From positions 1 through 47,088 of the forward strand of contig UQXE01000015.1 of assembly GCA_900544965.1 (NCBI GenBank): DNA of 47,088 bases, read 5' to 3'. The notes under the pieces are model-generated. The model was not told the origin of the DNA. It worked only from the letters and a program-made list of their open reading frames with translations, and did no database searches. The stretch is from an uncultured Eubacteriales bacterium. Its GTDB lineage: Bacteria > Bacillota > Clostridia > Christensenellales > CAG-138. Positions 26,419 to 33,300 of this stretch are shown here, one piece after another; position 1 is the stretch's first letter; every line of letters starts with the position of its first letter. Both the position numbers and the translations under genes were made by a program.

Positions 26419-27260
26419 TTAATATTCGCTGCCGTACAAATCGTGATTGACTTCTGCGGTGTAGAAATGCCCCATTGTTAAGGGCGCGGAAAACAGCGTT
26501 TTCAGCATATATGCCCGAATGTTGTAAACTTTGGTTGTGTTCTTGTCGATACGCTCAAAGACATACTCGATATGGTATTGCCCCATTTTCATAATGCGGC
26601 TTTTCACCAATTCTGCGGGGTACTTCTCGCCGCCGACTTTGATATACTTTGCTGTGCTGCATACCGTTTCAAGCATGAGTTCGACAATTTCATCTACCCG
26701 TTCCGGGTCAAATTGAGAACATAGCGCGTCGTACTCGATATTCTCTTTGATGATGTCCCTGTAAACCTCAACCGCGCTGTTCCCGTCAATCCTGTCTATC
26801 CCGCCGAATGGCGGCGCGTCCTCCGGCTCTGCCGGATAGATTGATTGATTGTTATTTGATACATCAGTAATTATTTTTTCTTTCTTTGATATATCTTTAT
26901 TTAATTGCATTGGATTTTCCAACACCAGACTGTTTTCGTTCTCCGCTATGGGCTTTTCCTGCGGCTGTTAATATATGGTGTACTCGATAGGGGGGCTTTG
27001 CCTTTCTCGTCGCGCCCCTGCTGGCGGGTGATATATCCCGCCCGTTCCAGTCCCCATGCCGCCGTTCTGATTGCGTCGATACTCTCTTTGTTGATAAGGG
27101 ATAACCCTTTTAAGGTATAATCCCAATCCTCCGGCAAGGACAGCATTTGCGACAATAAGCCCTTTGCTTTCAGCGTCAAATCCTTGTTTCTCAAATGGTG
27201 GTTGCTCATAATCGTGTAACCCTGCCGTTTTTCAACGCGGAATACTACGGTCAATTTCAT
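26419..27260 (-). pseudogene. Replication initiator-like protein (HTH, DUF6017-type), frameshifted
   Basis: The first frame starts MKLTVVFRVEKRQGYTIMSNHHLRNKDLTLKAKGLLSQMLSLPEDWDYTLKGLS, a winged-helix N-terminus common to replication initiator/DUF6017 proteins of Clostridia elements. After a slip in a run of six C near 26995 and a TAA at about 26967, the second frame continues VLENPMQLNKDIS and the C-terminal DUF6017-like block (ENIEYDALCSQFDPERVDEIVELMLETVC ... IRAYMLKTLFSAPLTMGHFY). Together about 280 residues. It lies at the right end of the inner element. Confidence 0.7.
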
Positions 27261-27541
27261 CACTCTTTTTTCTGCGTAGTCGTGGACAATTAGAATGCCA
27301 TTTTTGCCGGTTTAGGTATAAAGTATCGTCCCTGCCGTTTTCGCGTCCGCAAGGCCGCGTGATACAAGGCTTTTTGTCCTCTACTTGTCCACGCTCCTAT
27401 CTGTTTTCGGGCATAAAAAGCGGCGTTCCTATCTTCCAAAAAGGGAAGTAGTAAACGCCTCGTGTGTGCGTATTCAGTTTTCGTACATTTCCTGTTTGTT
27501 CGCTGTCCGTAAAACCATTGATTTTACTTGTTTTTTCCTGC
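27261..27541. other. Non-coding right end of the inner element
   Basis: This is about 280 bp between the replication-type gene and the right terminal repeat. No supported gene is seen; the short open frames lack ribosome binding sites. Confidence 0.45.
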
Positions 27542-27555
27542 TATCGCTATCTAAC
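27542..27555. repeat. Right terminal inverted repeat of the inner element
   Basis: TATCGCTATCTAAC is the exact complement of the left repeat. Seven bases later the outer recombinase reading frame resumes. Confidence 0.85.
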
Positions 27556-27562
27556 CTCATTA

Positions 27563-27631
27563 TTCGATAGACCCGGTTGGAATGAGATGATAGGGCTTGC
27601 AGAAACGGGAAAGGTAAAAACTGTTATCGTC
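27563..27631 (+). pseudogene. Outer serine recombinase, middle piece
   Basis: The frame reads FDRPGWNEMIGLAETGKVKTVIV, the stretch that follows GVSGxTF in this recombinase family. It therefore joins the N-terminal piece ending at 16055 once the inner element is removed. The protein then breaks off where KDMSRLGRDY would be expected, at the join to the minus-strand helicase fragment. Confidence 0.82.
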
Positions 27632-28277
27632 TTTCGACAGGCTGTGGCGTGGCGTTTTCCTTGCAGAGTGCAAGAAGCATCTGCCCTACATCGGCTTTTT
27701 CGGTGTAAGCCATGCCCTTTAAGGTCATCGGGTAGAGATTATCCTCGCCCTGCGGCTTGTGCTGATTTAGGAGGACTACATCTTTTTCATAGCCTGTGAT
27801 GCGTTCCTCATAGTCCTTTATCTCTTTTGGATAGTATTTAATAATCCTGTCCTCAAGGTCGTAGCGTTCGCTGAAATAGCTCTGCTTCAGCACACGGAGC
27901 TTTGAAACCTGTATATCCAAGTCCATCTTTCCCTTGAAACGGACACCGCCTGTAACAAAGAATCTTGACCTCGGCAAATGATAGAGCCGCCTCGTCCACA
28001 TCTTCAGCGAAGCGAACAGGGCTTTTGCTCGTCATTATCAGGCTGATGAATTTCTGCTTTGACTCCACCAACTAATAGAGGTAGGCATCGGTCTGCTCGG
28101 TGACATAGCGGTAGACCTCAATTTCTGGGAACATATTGTCCTGCCGTTCAATGCGCTCCTGCCGCCGTTCAAGGTCGCTTTTCGGCGTTTTCGGCTCTAA
28201 AACCTTGCCGGATATGCAATATAGCAACTTCCCGCATATACCGTTGATATACCCTGTATTCCACGCTCAGTACCGCA
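27632..28277 (-). pseudogene. Fragment of a conjugative-element helicase/DNA methylase (SNF2-type C-terminal part)
   Basis: Across frames the strand reads RQDNMFPEIEVYRYVTEQT, DAYLY-stop-LVESKQKFISLIMTSKSPVRFAEDVDEAALSFAEVK, then GKMDLDIQVSKLRVLKQSYFSERYDLEDRIIKYYPKEIK and YEKDVV...PMTLKGMAYTEKADVGQMLLALCKENATPQPV. This is the helicase C-terminal to coiled-coil region of the very large helicase-methylase proteins carried by Clostridia conjugative elements. A TAG at about 28072 replaces a Gln codon, and a frameshift lies near 27960. Both ends are cut: one at the recombinase piece, the other at the tRNA-Ser fragment. Confidence 0.7.
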
Positions 28278-28334
28278 TTCGAAATCAGGTAGGTCGGTTT
28301 TGCCGGCGCTAGGGTTCAAATCCCTACATCTCCG
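28278..28334 (+). tRNA. 3' half of tRNA-Ser(CGA), 5' half missing
   Basis: In order: an anticodon loop TTCGAAA (anticodon CGA) and its 3' stem arm TCAGG; a long variable arm GTCGG-TTTTG-CCGGC, typical of tRNA-Ser; a perfect T arm TAGGG-TTCAAAT-CCCTA; the 3' acceptor arm CATCTCC; and G as discriminator base, as expected for serine. CCA is not encoded. The matching 5' stem CCTGA and the GGAGATG acceptor start are absent upstream, where helicase sequence ends instead. It cannot be a working tRNA. It marks an attachment site or a deletion end. Confidence 0.75.
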
Positions 28335-28752
28335 CGGCCCAACCGTTTTTTCATGTTTCTTGAGCCTGACATTCGGATGTTACTATCTGGTTGCATACAA
28401 ATTTGTATTAGGTACGCAGCTGAATCTTACAGCGGGAATTCCGCTGAGCGGGTTCCTGTACAAATCACAAGCTAATCTTATTTCTCTTCTTGGCAGCAGG
28501 CGATACCGGCCTTCAATATCAAAGCTCCTTTTGGGGCTGCGGTATTTTTGTGTTCGATTAGCTAACTAGATAGTCGAATGGTTCACACAGTAGATTTTGT
28601 CTTTATATTGGCTTGGTAGCTATGGCTTACTGTCTGATGCGCGGATAATTGTTTACAATTCCGCTGTCATCACTTAAGTCATTGACTATTAGTAAAATAT
28701 TGGTTAGTATATACATAATTTTGCTGTATGGATACGGAAAGGGCGCAGATAT
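28335..28752. other. Non-coding stretch after the mobile region
   Basis: No supported gene. A composite hairpin at about 28500-28552 (ATACCG...CGGTAT around AGCTCC/GGGGCT, then TTTTT) may be a plus-strand terminator. Confidence 0.4.
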
Positions 28753-29208
28753 ATGGACATATTTATTAGAGAATATCATGCTGCCGATTGGCCCCGTATG
28801 ATGGAAATTCACGATAAAGCGCGAATGGATGAGCTGTGTTTAGCAGGCTTAACCGAGGCTTTTGTACCGCTTTCCCAAGCGGCGTTTAACGAGGGTCTAT
28901 TTGATTATACAATCTATGTTGCCTTAGCGGACGAAATAGTGGCGGGATTTGTAGCGTACTCCCGCGACGAGCTCGCTTGGCTATATGTCGACCCGGCGTT
29001 GGCGCGCCGCGGAATAGGACGTCTTCTTGTTAAACATGTTATCCAAAGCGCTGCAATAAGGCCCCTTTGTGTTGAGGTGCTGGCAGGAAATGATCCCGCA
29101 ATCAGCTTATATAGATCAATGGGCTTTGCAACAACTGAAATACGTTCTGGAAGGATGCCCGGCAATGAATCGTTCCGTGTGTCGGCCTGCTTTATGCAGA
29201 TGGAATAG
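28753..29208 (+). CDS. GNAT-family N-acetyltransferase
   Basis: This is a 151-residue acetyltransferase. The acetyl-CoA motif is LYVDPALARRGIGRLLVKHV (R/Q-x-x-G-x-G/A form: RRGIGR), followed by VEVLAGNDPAISLYRSMGFATTE, the typical motif B. An AAAGGG site precedes the ATG. It is a single-gene unit with a strong bidirectional terminator behind it. The substrate cannot be told; small-molecule or protein N-acetylation are both possible. Confidence 0.9.
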   Translation: MDIFIREYHAADWPRMMEIHDKARMDELCLAGLTEAFVPLSQAAFNEGLFDYTIYVALADEIVAGFVAYSRDELAWLYVDPALARRGIGRLLVKHVIQSAAIRPLCVEVLAGNDPAISLYRSMGFATTEIRSGRMPGNESFRVSACFMQME

Positions 29209-29300
29209 TTATTACGCCTGTTTGAACCGACGACACGCCTAAAGCTATTGTTATGAATCATTCGCAAAAGCATCCTACCATATAATTTTATAGTGATATG

Positions 29301-29338
29301 CTTAAAAGCAGGTCAAAAGCATAGGGCCTGCTTTTAAG
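29301..29338. terminator. Bidirectional terminator between the GNAT gene and the convergent lipoprotein gene
   Basis: A 12-bp perfect stem CTTAAAAGCAGG/CCTGCTTTTAAG with a 14-base loop. The T and A runs in the stem allow it to work in both directions. Confidence 0.85.
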
Positions 29339-29353
29339 CGTATTCATAATTAT

Positions 29354-29806
29354 CTATTCATAATTCAACGACAAATAATACTCGCCATTGTTGCCGCTAT
29401 TCGACAATACCATATCATACGTCTTTCCAAACTCAGCGTCCCATTTTATTAGATCTCCGGCGCCTACCTCCCTGCCACCCTTTAAAATAACAAAGGTTTC
29501 AATCCCAAAACCCTCTAGCTCTTCGTTGGGCAAAAAAGCCTCTTTCGGAATAGCGTTGCAAATTATGTCTCCCTTTTTGAAGGCTACGTCCATTTCAGGT
29601 GTACATGAGGCAATATGTCCACCCACTGCCTTATTTCCTAGGTAATATTCAATATGTACTCCATATATGTCTGAATTACATGTGTTGTGTATGTTTACAA
29701 CTATTTCATCCGGGTCTGCGGCTGTGAATCCGTCGTTATGTATGTACCGGCATGAGCAGCACAATGCAATTACCAGCACAATCACTAAAAATGTAATTCG
29801 CTTCAT
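29354..29806 (-). CDS. Small lipoprotein of unknown function
   Basis: This 150-residue protein has a lipoprotein signal peptide MKRITFLVIVLVIALCCSC with the lipobox ending in Cys19. The mature part is strand-rich with DEIVVNIHNTCNSDIYGVHIEYYLG and a final GEYYLSLNYE, suggesting a small immunoglobulin-like or beta-sandwich fold exposed at the cell surface. AAGGAGA precedes the ATG. I do not recognise the family. It stands alone between two terminator/intergenic zones. Confidence 0.78.
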   Translation of the reverse strand: MKRITFLVIVLVIALCCSCRYIHNDGFTAADPDEIVVNIHNTCNSDIYGVHIEYYLGNKAVGGHIASCTPEMDVAFKKGDIICNAIPKEAFLPNEELEGFGIETFVILKGGREVGAGDLIKWDAEFGKTYDMVLSNSGNNGEYYLSLNYE

Positions 29807-30176
29807 TCTATTCTCCTTTTAAAAGGTATTATAACATATTCTGCTTCTTTCAGGTACGGCATCTTTGTTAAGTGTTAGATTTTACGCGTAAAGATCCTTT
29901 TATCTTCTGCAAATCTGCTTAAAGATTGGTGCAAATATGAGGATTTGTCAATGCCAATTTTATCTCGAAAAACCTCTAGAAATAATCGGGCAAGAAAATT
30001 GGTTCGTAAGCGAGCTGTCCATGAATCTGCATCCGTCCCTGTCTGATTTGTACCTTCTGCCGATTGGGGTTTGTGCTATTATCCATAATCAGCCTCATCA
30101 CTAATGCGCCAAAATGTCTTAAAATCGTGGGTCTGCAAGCTTTTTAGGGTAAAAGGTAGTAATTTAAGCATCTATG
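29807..30176. other. Intergenic stretch upstream of prs
   Basis: No gene is visible. It must contain the promoter of the minus-strand lipoprotein gene, but I see no convincing pair of boxes. No repeat or RNA structure stands out. Confidence 0.4.
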
Positions 30177-30205
30177 TTGATAACGCCGTATTGCTGTGTT
30201 AAAAT
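30177..30205 (+). promoter_or_regulatory. SigA-type promoter of prs
   Basis: TTGATA and TAAAAT with 17 bp between them, ending 39 bp before the chosen prs start codon. Confidence 0.78.
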
Positions 30206-30244
30206 AGAATAGATTTTAATTGCCTGAAAGGAATGGTGATTTAT

Positions 30245-31264
30245 ATGCCTGAAATAAGGATATTCGCGGGCAATAGTTCAAGGGGTTTTGCAGAAAAGAT
30301 GTGCAGCTTTCTGGGTATCAAGCTCGGCGAATCTTCGACAATCAAGTTCTCTGACAAAAATATATTTGTCAGAGTCGACGAATCTATACGCAACAGCGAT
30401 GTCTTCATCGTTCAATCGATAGGCAAAAGCCCTAACGACGAACTGGTGGAGCTTCTTTTTTGGATAGATGCGTTTAAGCGCGCAAGCGCCAGTTCCGTTA
30501 CCGCGATTATACCTTATTTTGGATATGCCAAAGGTGATAAAAAAGACGAGCCGCGTGTTAGCATCAGGGCCCGCGTCTGTGCTGACTGTATCGAAACAGT
30601 GGGCGCCGACCGCGTAATAACCATGGATCTTCATAGCGCTCAGGTTCAAGGGTTTTTTACAAAACCAGTCGATCACCTATATGGACAAAAGCTTCTATGC
30701 GAATACGCCCGCCGCATGGGCATAGTTGACGACGAGCTTGTAATCGTGTCCCCTGACGCTGGATTCGCAAAACGCGCGCGTTTGTTTGCGACTGAGCTTG
30801 ACCGTCCTGTTGCAATAGGCGATAAAGTACGTACCGCCCATGACGAAAATGCAAAGGTACTTGAAATTATAGGCGATGTTAAGGGCAAGAATTGCCTGGT
30901 TGTCGATGATTTCACCATATCCGGCGGAACGATTTCCGATGTGGCTCATGGGTTGAAGGATAAAGGCGCTAAGGATGTATACGCATTTCTGTCACATGTG
31001 GTGCTAAATGAAGCAGGCGTCCAGAAGATTGAGCAAAGCCCGATAAAAACGCTCGTTTCAACCGATACGGTTGAATGCCCCGCTATCAAAAATTCAAGCA
31101 AAATAAAGATAATCTCAGCCGCCCCGCTATTTGCCCAGGCCGTTTATACAATACATGAGCGACAGCCCATGAGCTACATGTTTGGTCATCTGTCGGACAA
31201 GCTTTTTGAGATGAGCTTTTCAGAACAGCTGTCAATGTTTGAGGACAGTAAGGAAGAGGGTTAA
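30245..31264 (+). CDS. prs: Ribose-phosphate pyrophosphokinase
   Basis: This makes PRPP from ribose 5-phosphate and ATP for nucleotide, His and Trp synthesis. It has 339 residues, slightly longer than the usual about 315. The N-terminal half has IFAGNSSRGFAEKM and the ATP-loop block PYFGYAKGDKKDEPRVSI, where many homologues have YARQDRK. The PRPP-binding loop is LVVDDFTISGGTI in place of the classical VDDMxDTAGT. The start MPEIRIF is chosen because GGTGAT lies just upstream; an in-frame ATG four codons earlier has its Shine-Dalgarno too close. The C-terminal extension (FGHLSDKLFEMSFSEQL...) is not in the typical enzyme. Divergent but clearly the family. Confidence 0.9.
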   Translation: MPEIRIFAGNSSRGFAEKMCSFLGIKLGESSTIKFSDKNIFVRVDESIRNSDVFIVQSIGKSPNDELVELLFWIDAFKRASASSVTAIIPYFGYAKGDKKDEPRVSIRARVCADCIETVGADRVITMDLHSAQVQGFFTKPVDHLYGQKLLCEYARRMGIVDDELVIVSPDAGFAKRARLFATELDRPVAIGDKVRTAHDENAKVLEIIGDVKGKNCLVVDDFTISGGTISDVAHGLKDKGAKDVYAFLSHVVLNEAGVQKIEQSPIKTLVSTDTVECPAIKNSSKIKIISAAPLFAQAVYTIHERQPMSYMFGHLSDKLFEMSFSEQLSMFEDSKEEG

Positions 31265-31280
31265 TAGTTGTTTAAAGATT

Positions 31281-31310
31281 AAAAGGACATCACGCGTGAT
31301 GTCCTTTTTG
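31281..31310 (+). terminator. Terminator after prs
   Basis: A 28-bp perfect palindrome, AAAAGGACATCACG and its complement, followed by T and G; a textbook intrinsic terminator. Confidence 0.9.
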
Positions 31311-31518
31311 TGTTATATGTTTTTACTCAAATATGATTTATAATCTATATACTGGCACTCTTTTAAAGGGTTCATATATACATCTAAGCTGTTCCGAGCA
31401 GTTTCAAATGAATAGCTTAGCAGTTCAATTAAAGGACATTGTTGATAATTGGAGGCAAGAATTCTAAATATTTTCGTCATTTATTCTTTGAATTTTTTGT
31501 CTTTATTTGTAATATTTA

Positions 31519-31547
31519 TTGCACTTTTCTAGTATACATAATAATAT
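31519..31547 (+). promoter_or_regulatory. Promoter of the first tandem lipoprotein gene
   Basis: TTGCAC and TAATAT separated by 17 bp, with an AAGGAGGG ribosome binding site soon after. The layout is like that before the second paralogue. Confidence 0.7.
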
Positions 31548-31578
31548 GTTAATATATAATTTAAGGAGGGAATCAGAA

Positions 31579-32385
31579 ATGAAAAGACTGTCTCAAACCA
31601 TTCTTATTATGATGGCCTTTCTGTTGCTGCTTGTTTCGGCAGGCTGTCATCAGAAGCAAACCTATGCGGTGTATAGTCCAGGAGATACGATTACGGATGA
31701 GAGCGGCAATGTCGTCGCTATCGTCTTGAACGAAGAACTGAATTATTCAACTCAGACGGACGCCCTCTGGATGCCGCCAAAAATCTATAAGGATAATGGT
31801 ATCATCTTTACAGGCACTGTGCTTAGGCATGATGAGGTTGAAATCGGCGACGGATGGAAGTATTATTCGATGTTTACCGTTAAAATTACCGGCGTTGTTG
31901 CGGACTCTACAGACAGCTCTCTAAAATCAGGGGATATAGTCAAGGTTTCAAATCCAATCTCATCCCGCCGCCTCGAGCAGGGTCAAAGTGATAGCCTGCT
32001 GCCCGCCAATTCGGTTGAATGTATGTTCTTCGCATGGAAATCAGACGACAGCCTGTATAGCGCGTTTGATTATATGACGGGTGATCCGTTCTCAATCGCA
32101 TTGAAGATAGGCGATAGCTACGCTGTCAGCGGCGCGCTTGGGCCTAAGCCCGCTGGAACCAATTTGCTTCCCCTTTCGAATACTACTCTCAAGGAGCTTT
32201 TGGATTCAGCAAGCGGCAGCTTTAAAACTACCGCCAATCATTTCGTGAACCTATACAAAAACTCAGGATGCGAGCTTGTAAAGGCAAATTATAATGACGA
32301 TTGGGCGACTTCATCTATGTACATCATTTCAGAGGAAGCGCTTATTAGTTCAATTAATGAGTATATGCCCGATAATTGGAGGTAA
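31579..32385 (+). CDS. Tandem lipoprotein paralogue A, unknown family
   Basis: This 268-residue secreted lipoprotein has a signal peptide ending in LLLLVSAGC. The mature part shares its whole layout with the next gene: YKDNGIIFTGTVLRHDEV, YSMFTVKITGVVA, SGDIVKVSNPISSRR, YSAFDYMTGDPFSIALKIGDSYAV and a C-terminal MPDNWR. The start with AAGGAGGG before ATG is 20 codons inside a longer open frame. The strand-rich repeats of hydrophobic pattern suggest a beta-barrel or OB-like domain outside the membrane. The family is not one I know. It has its own promoter and probably works with the paralogue and the metalloprotease downstream. Confidence 0.82.
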   Translation: MKRLSQTILIMMAFLLLLVSAGCHQKQTYAVYSPGDTITDESGNVVAIVLNEELNYSTQTDALWMPPKIYKDNGIIFTGTVLRHDEVEIGDGWKYYSMFTVKITGVVADSTDSSLKSGDIVKVSNPISSRRLEQGQSDSLLPANSVECMFFAWKSDDSLYSAFDYMTGDPFSIALKIGDSYAVSGALGPKPAGTNLLPLSNTTLKELLDSASGSFKTTANHFVNLYKNSGCELVKANYNDDWATSSMYIISEEALISSINEYMPDNWR

Positions 32386-32441
32386 ACCACCTATAAACAA
32401 GTGCTAATTTTAAGTAATTTTGTCTAGTTTTGTAACACATG

Positions 32442-32470
32442 TTGATTTCTATCTGTATACATTATACTAT
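32442..32470 (+). promoter_or_regulatory. Promoter of the second tandem lipoprotein gene
   Basis: TTGATT and TACTAT with a 17-bp spacer, 29 bp before the start codon of lipoprotein B. The surrounding sequence (GTATACAT...) resembles the promoter before paralogue A, as expected from a duplicated unit. Confidence 0.7.
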
Positions 32471-32499
32471 ATAATTAGTTCGTAAAGGAGGTAAAATTT

Positions 32500-33294
32500 A
32501 TGAAACAGTTAAAGACTATATGTCCCCTTTTGCTGATTTTGCTATTATTTTTAGTGGCGGCAGGATGCTCCAATCCGCAATCATATGAGGTGTATAAGCC
32601 TCGGGATCAAATCTTGAGTGAAGACGGAAGCCTGCAGGCAACCGTTGTAAAGGAAGACCTTGATTCAGTGATATACTCAAGTTCCCTGTGGATGGAACCA
32701 AGCCTGTACAAGGATAACGGCATAATATTTTCGGGTGTTGTTTTGAAGCATAATGAGGTTATGCTGCATCCGGGCGGCCAATATTATACCATGTATACCG
32801 TTAGGGTTACCGGCGTTGTGGCGAGCGCCTCAGCCACCAGCCTTGGGGTTGGCGATATAGTTACAGTATCCAATGCCCAATCGTCAAGGCGCTATGAGGA
32901 GGATGCCCTTGTTCCCACTGAATCCATCGAATGCCTTTTCATTGCCGCGGTTTCTTCCCACCCATTTTACAGCGCGTTTGACTATCTTAGCGGCGACCCG
33001 TTCTCCATGGCGCTCAAAGTGGGGGACAGCTTTGCGGTTCATGAATCTTTAGAAAGAGTAGGACTCCTCACGCTTTCAGATGAAAGCCTTGCTAAGGCCC
33101 TGCAATATAGGAGGCAAAAGGGAGAAGCGTTTAAAGCGGCTTGCGATGAGTTCGTTCGAGCGTATATAAATTCCGAAAGTGAGTTGGTCAAAAAGAGTTT
33201 TGAGTCCACATCAGCCAAAACGTGGATGATGATGATCGGTGAAGACGAGCTTTACGAACAGATTAGATCTTCAATGCCGTCCGGCTGGAGGTAA
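32500..33294 (+). CDS. Tandem lipoprotein paralogue B, unknown family
   Basis: This 264-residue lipoprotein has a signal peptide ending in LFLVAAGC. Shared blocks with paralogue A include YKDNGIIFSGVVLKHNEV, YTMYTVRVTGVVA, VGDIVTVSNAQSSRR, YSAFDYLSGDPFSMALKVGDSFAV and MPSGWR at the end. Differences concentrate in the region of residues 195-235. AAAGGAGGT lies seven bases before the ATG. It ends 6 bp before the matrixin-like gene, so those two are surely cotranscribed. The duplication looks old, since the two differ at many positions yet keep length and motifs. Confidence 0.82.
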   Translation: MKQLKTICPLLLILLLFLVAAGCSNPQSYEVYKPRDQILSEDGSLQATVVKEDLDSVIYSSSLWMEPSLYKDNGIIFSGVVLKHNEVMLHPGGQYYTMYTVRVTGVVASASATSLGVGDIVTVSNAQSSRRYEEDALVPTESIECLFIAAVSSHPFYSAFDYLSGDPFSMALKVGDSFAVHESLERVGLLTLSDESLAKALQYRRQKGEAFKAACDEFVRAYINSESELVKKSFESTSAKTWMMMIGEDELYEQIRSSMPSGWR

Positions 33295-33300
33295 ATAGCG

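Larger units (their letters stand above)
16056..27562. mobile_element. Inner integrative mobilizable element (about 11.5 kb) inserted in the outer recombinase gene
   Basis: The ends are defined by the break in the outer recombinase reading frame (after TTT at 16053-16055, resuming with TTCGAT at 27563) and by a perfect 14-bp inverted repeat just inside. A TT dinucleotide is shared at the two junctions, as expected for serine-recombinase crossover. Cargo in order: recombinase, TnpW-like peptide, HTH protein, sigma factor, MerR regulator, XRE-membrane protein, excisionase-like protein, XRE regulator, MobC, relaxase, lipoprotein, SIR2/AbiH-like gene, PcfB-like and replication-type genes. There is no visible coupling protein or type IV secretion set, so it fits a mobilizable rather than self-conjugative element. 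Many genes are broken, so it is probably immobile now. Confidence 0.8.
15735..28277. mobile_element. Remnant of an outer integrative element (serine-recombinase type)
   Basis: This region runs from the truncated methyltransferase to the truncated tRNA-Ser. What belongs to the outer element is a plus-strand serine recombinase in two pieces (15861-16055 and 27563-27631) and a minus-strand helicase/methylase fragment (27632-28277) typical of Clostridia conjugative elements. The piece between the recombinase halves is a second, inner element. Both outer borders are inferred from where host-like fragments end, so they are approximate. Confidence 0.6.

Noticed and set aside
31335..31466. A 43-codon plus-strand frame ending in VDNWRQEF, weakly like the C-terminal MPDNWR of lipoprotein A
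   Set aside because: No ribosome binding site and too little similarity to claim a third, degenerate lipoprotein copy.
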